Source: Alphaproteobacteria bacterium (GTDB lineage: Bacteria; Pseudomonadota; Alphaproteobacteria; Rhodospirillales; Rhodospirillaceae). Taken from it: 21,716 bases of DNA. The position numbers were made by a program, and so were the translations under genes. The stretch is taken from positions 1-21,716 of the forward strand of contig JADGDA010000009.1 in NCBI GenBank assembly GCA_015228695.1, read 5' to 3'. The notes beneath the pieces are model-generated. The model was given only the letters and a program-made list of their open reading frames with translations. It had not been told where the DNA came from and searched no databases. Shown here in pieces: positions 1 to 6,451 of the stretch (position 1 is the stretch's first letter; each line of letters opens with the position of its first letter).

Positions 1-1
1 C

Positions 2-244
2 ATGGACCATATGTCGACAACTGCAAATTTAAAGGTCAATTTGCGCGCTATTGATGTCGGCACGGGCCGTGTGCTCGGGATGGCGTCGAAAGAAGGAATG
101 GTTCTTCTAGGCAAAACTCAAGATGCGCAATCTGTGACTGCTGACAGAATTAGGGACCCTGCTAGTATGGCGGCGAGAGATATCCATAGGATCATATTGT
201 TGAAAACAGAGGACATGCCCCCTCGTCCATACAGGGTGAAATGA
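2..244 (+). CDS. C-terminal fragment, possible CsgG/FlgO-like envelope protein (5' truncated)
   Basis: The reading frame is open from the left edge, so this is most likely the last ~80 residues of a longer protein; the ATG codons at 2 and 11 need not be starts. Residues around 12-30 read VNLRAIDVGTGRVLGMASKEG, which resembles the strand-turn-strand 'v.lrlvd..tGevl....' of CsgG/FlgO/LpoB-like envelope lipoproteins; this is a short match, so the family call is tentative. The stop TGA (242-244) overlaps the ATG of the next gene (241), which suggests translational coupling. Base composition is odd: I count about 49% GC in the first 240 bases, including TTA and CTA codons, against clearly higher GC in the following genes. 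It could be foreign, fast-evolving or poorly conserved sequence. Confidence 0.5.
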   Translation: MDHMSTTANLKVNLRAIDVGTGRVLGMASKEGMVLLGKTQDAQSVTADRIRDPASMAARDIHRIILLKTEDMPPRPYRVK

Positions 245-1833
245 CGGCGTTCGAACACCTGATCCTGGAGGCGGAAAAAAGTCCGGAACTGGTCGCGGCG
301 TTCCGGCTGCTCGCCGAGGCATCGGATGGCGGGGAGCCGCGTTTTTCTCGCGAAGCGTGCCGGGCTGTGGCCCGCGTTGTGTCGTGCCGCACGTATGCCA
401 CCGCCCTCCTCGAACTTTGCCATCTGGTGCGAGCGGCCTCGGCATGCCGGGGCGGCTATGTCGACTTCTTCTGGGGGATACCTGGGCCGTTACGGGCCAG
501 CCGTTTCAAGGGATTGTTCTCCCGCTGCCCGCCGTCCGGGGCGATCTTGCGTCCGCACCCGGGCGAGATCGAGCTGGTCTATCGCGACGGCACGTTCTCG
601 ATCGCCTACGGCCGCATGATTTTCCTGTGTGCCGTGATGGAATTCCTCGTTACGACCATCGGCTTTGCCGACCTTGACGACATCCTCGCTCCCCTGGCAC
701 GGCCGACGGCGACGAAGGTGGAGATCTCGGAACAGGCGAATTCCCTGTCGCGGCTCGTCTATGCGTATTTGAAGGACCACCTTCCGCCGCTGCAAACGCA
801 GCGGAAGGTGGCGGCCATGATCGATTTCCTGACGGCCAGGAACGACGGCGATTTCGACCCGCATGCCATCGATGACCGGGCGGTGCTCGATTTCTGGCTG
901 GCGTCCGTGGGCGGAGCCGAGGACTTCCGCACCTTCACTTCGGTCTTTCTGGCCTTCGCACGACTCCGGCAGGTCGTGGCGCAGGCGGAGGTCATCGGCG
1001 CCATCGAGCAGGCCCGGCCGATCGGATCCTCCATCGAGGACGGCGAGGTCGATCCGGGTGAAATCGAAACCGTGGTGGAGGCCGTGGAGGACCAGGTCAA
1101 TCCGTTCGAGCGTCTTGCCGAGGCCCCGGCCTCGCACATCAAATTCTTCAATGCCAGGGAACGCGGCGCGATGGCGTTCCTGTTCCAATGCGGACGGGCG
1201 GCCGACGATCTGCCGCTCTCGTTCGCCCGATGCGAAGTCTTCGGCCCGGCCCAATCCCTGATTTCCCAGTCGCTACGGTCCGGCGTGCCACGGGGAGACC
1301 TTGCCGCGACGATCGAGGCGAGTTGCCGCGAGGACTACATGGCCCATCAGCGGCGCTTGGCGGACTTGGCGGCCCATGGGTGGAGAGTCCTCCTGGCATC
1401 GGTGCACGTGCTCCATGGCCGCGATGGCGCCATGACCGAAACGCTGGTCCGCCTTTTGCGGCCGGATTTGCGGCTTGCCGGCGAGATGACGGCGGATGTC
1501 GTGCCATTCCGGCGGAAATCCGTCCCCGACCCTTCCATGGACAAGGCAGAAGAAGAACGGCCGAACGTGGAACGGTTCCTGGCGGAAGCGCGGATGGCGG
1601 CGAAGGGTCTCGCCCGGCAGGGTTTCCGGCCCGACGAGTGGGAGGATGCCACGGTCGTCGAGGGCTTCATCGCCGGGGCTCCGCTGGTGGCCGAAGTCGT
1701 CATCCGGCTGGAAGGGGTCCAGGCGCACCTCGGTCGGCTGGCCTTGCCGACCGGCACCTGGGACCAGCAGTTCGAGACCGACCGGGCGACGTTCACCGCG
1801 GGCTTTCGCCGGATTTATGGAGTGCCGGAATGA
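241..1833 (+). CDS. Hypothetical protein, 530 aa, mostly helical
   Basis: I do not recognise a family. The start ATG overlaps the upstream stop (ATGA at 241-244) and is preceded by a weak AGGGTG ribosome site. The protein has no signal peptide. One hydrophobic segment (about residues 123-142, ending ...FLVTTIGF) could be a buried helix rather than a membrane span. An acidic stretch lies near residues 266-290, followed by a conserved-looking block (about 294-345: HIKFFNARERGAM then LPLSFARCEVFG). The C-terminal ~90 residues form a separate segment after a charged linker. Codon usage (GC-rich third positions) supports real coding. Coupling to a possible CsgG-like protein upstream and a Lon-like membrane protein downstream suggests a component of one multi-protein system; its own role is unknown. 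Confidence 0.75.
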   Translation: MTAFEHLILEAEKSPELVAAFRLLAEASDGGEPRFSREACRAVARVVSCRTYATALLELCHLVRAASACRGGYVDFFWGIPGPLRASRFKGLFSRCPPSGAILRPHPGEIELVYRDGTFSIAYGRMIFLCAVMEFLVTTIGFADLDDILAPLARPTATKVEISEQANSLSRLVYAYLKDHLPPLQTQRKVAAMIDFLTARNDGDFDPHAIDDRAVLDFWLASVGGAEDFRTFTSVFLAFARLRQVVAQAEVIGAIEQARPIGSSIEDGEVDPGEIETVVEAVEDQVNPFERLAEAPASHIKFFNARERGAMAFLFQCGRAADDLPLSFARCEVFGPAQSLISQSLRSGVPRGDLAATIEASCREDYMAHQRRLADLAAHGWRVLLASVHVLHGRDGAMTETLVRLLRPDLRLAGEMTADVVPFRRKSVPDPSMDKAEEERPNVERFLAEARMAAKGLARQGFRPDEWEDATVVEGFIAGAPLVAEVVIRLEGVQAHLGRLALPTGTWDQQFETDRATFTAGFRRIYGVPE

Positions 1834-2387
1834 GCAGTACATGGAATACCCTTCCCCCCCGACAGCAGATGGTGGCAAGACGCGCGGTCGAAGCCCTCAT
1901 GGCTATCGACGGGTTGACGACTTCGGAGGATGGCGCCGGCGGAGCGGGACCGCGCCGCCGCGTCGCCTTCCGCGACCTGTTGGCGTGGGTCCGGGGCGCG
2001 GAGCCCCGCCTCTCGCGGGATGTGGAAAGAGCGATTGCTGCCGATCAACGTCTGGCACGCGATTTCGAACGGCTCCTGCACCGGACGGCGGGATGGCATG
2101 GAGCCCGGGCGGCGGCGGCCAGTTCGGGTGACCTCGACGTGCGCGAGGGAAACGGCTTCCGCCTGCGCATCAAGCCGTCCAGGGCGGGAGCCGGGCTGAT
2201 CTATCTCCTCGTCGATCTTGCCGGCGATCATCAGCCGACGACATTGGTTCTGCGTGGGCCGTCCGGGCAGCACGTGAAGATGGCGTTGCCGGCCGCCCAG
2301 GACGGGGTCATCCAGATTCTGACCGAGGAAACAGCCGAGGAAGTCCGCCTGCTGCGCGATCCGGGAACGGAGCTGTTCCTGTGGTGA
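1830..2387 (+). CDS. Hypothetical protein, 185 aa, helical N-terminus and beta-rich C-terminus
   Basis: The start is the ATG at 1830, overlapping the previous stop by 4 bases (ATGA); the longer open frame upstream of it is only a shadow of the preceding gene. Residues 1-90 are charged and helical (RVAFRDLLAWVRG, then DQRLARDFERLLHRTA). Residues 100-185 alternate hydrophobic residues as in a beta-sandwich (GLIYLLVDL, TTLVLRGPSG, DGVIQILTEE, ending TELFLW). No catalytic motif, signal peptide or membrane segment is visible. The arrangement of a short helical adaptor followed by a beta domain would fit a regulatory or adaptor protein, but that is inference only. It is the third gene of an overlapping operon, ending 7 bases inside the Lon-like gene. 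Confidence 0.7.
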   Translation: MSSTWNTLPPRQQMVARRAVEALMAIDGLTTSEDGAGGAGPRRRVAFRDLLAWVRGAEPRLSRDVERAIAADQRLARDFERLLHRTAGWHGARAAAASSGDLDVREGNGFRLRIKPSRAGAGLIYLLVDLAGDHQPTTLVLRGPSGQHVKMALPAAQDGVIQILTEETAEEVRLLRDPGTELFLW

Positions 2388-3706
2388 CGGGCGCGGTTCG
2401 GGTCTTCATCGCCACCACCGAGGGGCCGAGCGAGATCCAGCGAATCGTTGCCGAGGACGTGGACGTCCGCTCGGTGGTCTGCCTTGACGGAACCTCGGAG
2501 GCGCTTCCCATCAGCCGGGACTACGACGCCTTCGTGCGCAAGCCCACCGGCGTCGTCGAACGCCTGTTCGGGCACCCGTCCTTCCGCGTCGATGTTTCCC
2601 ACCGCATTTCCCACGGACGAAGCTGGCAGCTTGGGTTTCTCGCCGCCCACGCCCTGCATGCGGCGGGACGTTTGGCTGGTCCCGGCATGAACGCCGATGC
2701 GGTTCTCTGGGTAACCGGCGAGGTCCGTCACGAGCTTGCCGTGGCCGGGGTGGAGCAATGCCGGGACAAGGTGCGGCGGTCAGAGGCGCTGCTGACCGAG
2801 CTGGCCCGGGATGGCATCCCGACAACGCTGCTGATCCCGGAGGAGAACCAGGCCGAGGTCGAGGATGAGGCCGATCACCTTGGTCTCTCCCGGGGGGCCA
2901 TCACCATTCGTGGCGTCCGGGACTGGGCGGCGGTCGGTCTGGATGGGGACGATCCTCGGCCCTCGCCGCATCCTCGCCGCCGCATTCGCCCGATCCTTGC
3001 CGCCGCGATCGGCGTAATGGTCGCCACCGGAGCCTATGCGGCGTGGACGATCCACTCGGCATGGGACCGAATACCGTCGCCGTTACCCCTCATCGCGAAA
3101 GAAAAAGAGGTTCAGCCCCAACCGGAACCAGCGGCGACAGCGGCCCCTCCCCCCTCGCCGCCGCCCATCGTGGAACCCGAGGCCGCACAACTGCCCCCGC
3201 CCAAGCCGGTCGAGCCAAAGGGCAGGATATCCGTGGATGCCATCGAACTGCGCGCTCCTGATGGTGCTGGCTGCGGGTCGCTGCGGCTGACCGGGATGGC
3301 GCCCGAGGAAACGGAAGTGGCCGCCGATCCCTCGGGCATCTTCCCGCCCGGTTCCGCCCAGGGGCTTTGCGGCCTGGAATTTCGCATCGGCAAGAGCGAA
3401 GGCGAACCGGAAGCGGCATGGATCTACCTGCTGTCCACCATGGAGGGGGACTCAGCAATCATGAAACGCCGCGTCATCCGCCCCAATGAGCCGGTGGCCG
3501 TGAAGACCGGCGGCAATCCGTGGAAAGTGGCGGCGTCCTGGGACGCCACGCTGATCGTTGCGACGGGTCACCCGCCCGCAGACCTGCCCGAAAACCTCTC
3601 CGCACGCAGCCCCGGCGAGATCGAGGCGCTTCTACGCGCGAAGGGTTTGAACGTCATGGTCGCCAGATATGCGGCCAAGGCACCGGAAAGACCAAGATTT
3701 CAATAA
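2381..3706 (+). CDS. Membrane protein with N-terminal Lon-like (S16) Ser-Lys domain and periplasmic C-terminal domain
   Basis: A GTG start at 2381 (CGGAG about 9 bases upstream) overlaps the previous gene by 7 bases. Residues ~5-160 resemble the Lon protease core: HGRSWQLGFLAAH around S81 corresponds to Lon DGPSAG, WVTGEVRHELAVAGVEQC (110-127) to Lon 'MTGEI.L.G.VLPVGGLKEK', with K130 in the position of the catalytic Lys, and GIPTTLLIPEENQAEV (145-160) to Lon 'GIKTVLIPKENEKDL'. No AAA+ ATPase is attached. Arg-rich residues 199-203 precede a single membrane helix (about 204-224), so the Lon-like part should be cytoplasmic. A TonB-like Pro-rich linker (about 245-280) leads to a ~160-residue probable periplasmic domain, perhaps DUF4384-like (AWIYLLST, then NPWKVAASWDATLIVATG). 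The Lon likeness is a by-eye match; function, substrate and whether it is active are unknown. Confidence 0.7.
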   Translation: MVTGAVRVFIATTEGPSEIQRIVAEDVDVRSVVCLDGTSEALPISRDYDAFVRKPTGVVERLFGHPSFRVDVSHRISHGRSWQLGFLAAHALHAAGRLAGPGMNADAVLWVTGEVRHELAVAGVEQCRDKVRRSEALLTELARDGIPTTLLIPEENQAEVEDEADHLGLSRGAITIRGVRDWAAVGLDGDDPRPSPHPRRRIRPILAAAIGVMVATGAYAAWTIHSAWDRIPSPLPLIAKEKEVQPQPEPAATAAPPPSPPPIVEPEAAQLPPPKPVEPKGRISVDAIELRAPDGAGCGSLRLTGMAPEETEVAADPSGIFPPGSAQGLCGLEFRIGKSEGEPEAAWIYLLSTMEGDSAIMKRRVIRPNEPVAVKTGGNPWKVAASWDATLIVATGHPPADLPENLSARSPGEIEALLRAKGLNVMVARYAAKAPERPRFQ

Positions 3707-3734
3707 GGACCCGCCTCCGCCCTGCTCAAGAGCC

Positions 3735-4949
3735 TCACGCGGACGCCGCGCCGGCGCCTTTTCCTCCGGCGGCGGCGCGGGACGACCGGTGGATGACGTC
3801 TTCGAGGCTATGAAGGCAATTCAGGATGTCCGTCGATAACTGGCTGAACTCGTGCAGCAGATCCTTGCACTCGCCGGTATCGTGGCGGACGGCCTTTTCG
3901 ATGAGGCGCGCGCCGATCTCGTGGAAACGCCGGTGGGGAGCCTCCAGGGCGGTGAACTCCCGCAGGGAGGCATAGGCGCGGGCGTTGCCGTCGCACCACA
4001 TCCCCAGCCTGCACGCATGATGATCGGAAATCTTCCGGGTCAGATCGGCGGTGACTTCGGCGGAACCGGCCGCGACGCCGTCGGCGATTCCATGATACAG
4101 ATCGACCAGATCATGACGCCATTGAATGTGATCCATCTGCGCCTGGAACAGGACTCCGGCGACATTGGTGGGCCAGCGATGGCCGAGGGCGACGAATTCG
4201 AGAAAATCGGCGAGGGGAAGCGGGCGGCTGATCCAATACCCCTGGGTGATCTCGCAACCGGCGAAGGCCATGTCCCGGAACGCGGTCTCCGTTTCGACGC
4301 CTTCGCCGACGGTGTGCATGTTGAGGCGATGCGCCATGCGGATCGTCGCCGAGACGATGCTTTTCGCCTTGGGATTGCTGGAAACCTGACGGACCAGACT
4401 CTGGTCGATCTTGATTTCCGAAAACGGGAGCCGCGACAGCACGTCGAGGGACGAATATCCGGTTCCGAAGTCATCCAGGGAGAAAAGGACGCCATATTCC
4501 GTCAGGGCCATCATGACCGCAACCAGCTCGTCCGATGCGGTCGTCGCCGTTTCTTCCGTGATTTCAAGCTGGAGCGACGTCGGGGCAAGGGTCTTCTTCG
4601 CCTCAAGCTGCTCCATGTAATTGACGATGCGGTTCTTCTTGAAGTCGTGGGGAGACACGTTCACGGCGATCTTCAGGTTCGGGTCCTGGGCCATCAGCAA
4701 CGGGGCGTCCTTCCCCAGAAGGTCGAAAATCCGCTCGGTCAGGATGGAAACGAACCCGGTCCTTTCCGCCAGCGGAATGAATTCTCCGGGATTGATGATG
4801 TTGTTGCCGCTATGCCCCTCGTACCAGCGGATCAGGGCCTCGGCCCCGACGATCGCGCCCGTCTGGAAGGACACCTTGGGCTGGTAGTAGAGCTGGAACT
4901 CGTTCCGGTCCAGCGCGTCCTTGAGGTCGTGCAGGGTAATTTCTTTCAT
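3735..4949 (-). CDS. c-di-GMP phosphodiesterase, EAL-CZB (zinc-sensing) protein
   Basis: This 404-aa protein should hydrolyse cyclic di-GMP to pGpG in the cytoplasm. The EAL domain (about 1-255) carries the whole catalytic set with spacing like RocR: E37 (EAL), N97, E129, D159-D160 (DDFGTGYSS), K180, E216 and Q236 (QGY). The C-terminal domain (about 272-384) matches the chemoreceptor zinc-binding (CZB) family: H274, C313 (CRLGMW), H339 and H343, a 3His-1Cys set as in E. coli DgcZ, where zinc controls a GGDEF cyclase. Zinc binding may therefore control degradation of c-di-GMP here. The ATG at 4949 has AAGGA upstream; the longer open frame has no better start. There is no signal peptide or membrane segment. 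It converges on the Lon-like gene with only 28 bases between and lies 104 bases downstream of rdgB. Confidence 0.93.
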   Translation of the reverse strand: MKEITLHDLKDALDRNEFQLYYQPKVSFQTGAIVGAEALIRWYEGHSGNNIINPGEFIPLAERTGFVSILTERIFDLLGKDAPLLMAQDPNLKIAVNVSPHDFKKNRIVNYMEQLEAKKTLAPTSLQLEITEETATTASDELVAVMMALTEYGVLFSLDDFGTGYSSLDVLSRLPFSEIKIDQSLVRQVSSNPKAKSIVSATIRMAHRLNMHTVGEGVETETAFRDMAFAGCEITQGYWISRPLPLADFLEFVALGHRWPTNVAGVLFQAQMDHIQWRHDLVDLYHGIADGVAAGSAEVTADLTRKISDHHACRLGMWCDGNARAYASLREFTALEAPHRRFHEIGARLIEKAVRHDTGECKDLLHEFSQLSTDILNCLHSLEDVIHRSSRAAAGGKGAGAASA

Positions 4950-5007
4950 CGAAACGTCCTTAACTTCCCCCCTCACGGCCCGCGAAGAGTCTCGGGGTCG
5001 GCGGTGC

Positions 5008-5036
5008 AGTCTAGGTCGCCCGACGGAAGCTGTCCA
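5008..5036 (-). promoter_or_regulatory. Sigma70-type promoter of the EAL-CZB gene
   Basis: On the minus strand a TGGACA box (5031-5036, 5 of 6 to TTGACA) is separated by exactly 17 bases from TAGACT (5008-5013, 4 of 6 to TATAAT). Transcription would start near 5001, leaving a leader of about 50 bases before the ATG at 4949. The position, inside the only non-coding gap upstream of the gene, supports it. No start-site data are available, so this is a prediction. Confidence 0.5.
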
Positions 5037-5048
5037 GTCGCCGACGGA
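5015..5048. repeat. Direct repeat overlapping the EAL-CZB promoter, possible operator
   Basis: Two near-identical 12-13-base units, GTCGCCCGACGGA (5015-5027) and GTCGCCGACGGA (5037-5048), start 22 bases apart, about two helical turns. Each contains a small dyad GTCG-C(C)-CGAC. One unit fills the spacer between the -10 and -35 boxes and the other lies just upstream of the -35 box, as expected for a regulator binding one DNA face. The regulator is unknown; chance repetition in GC-rich DNA is possible. Confidence 0.4.
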
Positions 5049-5053
5049 GGCTC

Positions 5054-5650
5054 TCAAACGAAGCAGGCCGCGACCAGCTTTGCGAAGGCGTCGGCGCGGT
5101 GGCTGATGGCGTGTTTGGCGCCGGGGTCCATCTCGCCGAAGGTAAGGGTGCGGCCGTCGGGCTGGAACACCGGATCGTAACCGAATCCCTGCTTCCCCCG
5201 GGGCGGCCAGACCATGACCCCCCCGACCGTTCCCTCGAAGGTTTCGCAGTGCCCATCCGCCCAGGCGAGGGTCAGGGCGCAGACGAAGCGGGCGCGCCGA
5301 TCCGTCTTTCCCGCCAGTTCCGCCTCCACCCGCTCCATGGCGCGGACGAAGTCCCGCTCCGGCCCGCCCCAACGCGCCGAGTAGATGCCGGGAGCCCCGT
5401 TCAGGGCGTCCACCATCAGCCCGGAGTCGTCGGCAAGCGCCGGCAGGCCGGTGGCCCGAGCCGCCGCCAGGGCCTTCAGCTCGGCGTTGGCGCGGAAGGT
5501 CTCCCCCGTCTCCTCCGGTTCGGGGAGGCCGAGTTCCCCGGCCGAGACCACCTCGACGGAAAAGGGCGACAGCAGGTGGGCGATCTCCCCCACCTTTCCT
5601 CCGTTGTGGCTGGCCACGACCAGCCGCCCTCCGGGAAATCGCCGCGTCAA
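5054..5650 (-). CDS. rdgB: dITP/XTP pyrophosphatase (RdgB/HAM1 family)
   Basis: The 198-aa protein is a cytosolic housecleaning enzyme that hydrolyses non-canonical purine nucleotides (dITP, ITP, XTP) to monophosphates and pyrophosphate, keeping deaminated bases out of DNA and RNA. The family motifs are present in order: SHNGGK (14-19), ETFRANAELKA (50-60), LADDSGLMVDALNGAPGIYSAR (72-93, including the ADDSG metal/catalytic loop), KQGFGYDPVF (153-162) and SHRADA (183-188). Length matches the usual ~200 aa. It starts 4 bases after rph ends, so the two are co-transcribed, a common alphaproteobacterial pair. The usual next gene hemW is absent; the EAL-CZB gene follows instead. Confidence 0.96.
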   Translation of the reverse strand: MTRRFPGGRLVVASHNGGKVGEIAHLLSPFSVEVVSAGELGLPEPEETGETFRANAELKALAAARATGLPALADDSGLMVDALNGAPGIYSARWGGPERDFVRAMERVEAELAGKTDRRARFVCALTLAWADGHCETFEGTVGGVMVWPPRGKQGFGYDPVFQPDGRTLTFGEMDPGAKHAISHRADAFAKLVAACFV

Positions 5651-5654
5651 GGTC

Positions 5655-6371
5655 TCAGAGCCCCAGGGCCTGACGCTGGAGCCGGGTCAATTCGCCGACT
5701 CCCTTGCGCGCGAGGTCGAGGAGTTGGACGAACTCACCCTGGGTGAACGGCTTTTCCTCGGCGGTGCCCTGGACCTCGACGATCATGTCCTTCGCGGTCA
5801 GCACGAAGTTGGAATCGGCCTGGGCGGACGAGTCCTCGGCATAGTCCAGGTCCAGCACCGGAACCCCCTCGTAGATGCCGCAGGAGACGGCGGCCACCTG
5901 ATCGGTCAGAGGCACTTCTTTCAGAACGCCCAGCTTCACCAGATGCTGGAACGCCAGATGCAGGGCCACGTAAGCCCCGGTGATCGAGGCCGTCCGCGTT
6001 CCCCCATCGGCCAGAATCACGTCGCAGTCGATCTTGATCTGCATCTCGTTCATCGCCTTCAGATCGGTGATCGAGCGCAGCGACCGGCCGATCAGGCGCT
6101 GGATTTCCTGGGTGCGGCCGCTCTGTTTGCCCCGCGCCGCCTCGCGGTCGGTGCGGGTGTGGGTGGAGCGGGGAAGCATGCCGTACTCGGCCGTGACCCA
6201 CCCCTTCCCCGTTCCCCGCAGGAAACCGGGCACCTTCTCGTCGATGGAGGCGGTGCACAGCACATGGGTGTCTCCGAACTGCGCCAGACACGACCCCTCC
6301 GCATGCTTGGCGGCATGGGGGGTCAGGATGACGGCACGGAGTTGGTCGGCGGCTCGGCCCGAAGGTCTCAT
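5655..6371 (-). CDS. rph: Ribonuclease PH
   Basis: The 238-aa protein is a phosphate-dependent 3'-5' exoribonuclease that trims tRNA 3' ends, working as a hexamer in the cytoplasm. Hallmarks are MRPSGR at the N-terminus, EGSCLAQFGDTHVLCTAS (25-42), GWVTAEYGMLPRSTHTR (57-73), RTQEIQRLIGRSLR (86-99) and CDVILADGGTRTASITGA (116-133). The ATG at 6371 gives the family's usual start; an upstream in-frame GTG 12 bases earlier is possible but less usual. The ribosome site is weak. It follows murJ on the same strand after 80 bases and is followed by rdgB after 4 bases. Confidence 0.96.
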   Translation of the reverse strand: MRPSGRAADQLRAVILTPHAAKHAEGSCLAQFGDTHVLCTASIDEKVPGFLRGTGKGWVTAEYGMLPRSTHTRTDREAARGKQSGRTQEIQRLIGRSLRSITDLKAMNEMQIKIDCDVILADGGTRTASITGAYVALHLAFQHLVKLGVLKEVPLTDQVAAVSCGIYEGVPVLDLDYAEDSSAQADSNFVLTAKDMIVEVQGTAEEKPFTQGEFVQLLDLARKGVGELTRLQRQALGL

Positions 6372-6402
6372 GATCGTTTTCACTTTCGTTGGGAAGACTT
6401 GA

Positions 6403-6426
6403 TGACGGGGGGAAGCTAGCCCGTCA
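6403..6426 (-). terminator. Hairpin between murJ and rph, possible terminator
   Basis: TGACGGG (6403-6409) and CCCGTCA (6420-6426) form a perfect 7-bp stem with a 10-base loop in the 80-base gap between murJ and rph. No run of T follows on the minus strand, so it may be a weak or Rho-assisted terminator, or a leader structure of the rph mRNA. Confidence 0.35.
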
Positions 6427-6451
6427 CGCCCGGCGCGTAAAGCCCCCGCTG

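Noticed and set aside
3707..3734. Bidirectional terminator between the convergent Lon-like and EAL-CZB genes
   Set aside because: The 28 bases contain no stem-loop or T-run.
4950..5372. N-terminal extension of the EAL-CZB frame into rdgB
   Set aside because: The extension reads rdgB in another frame, is Arg/Gly-rich, and the ATG at 4949 has both a ribosome site and a promoter at the right distance.
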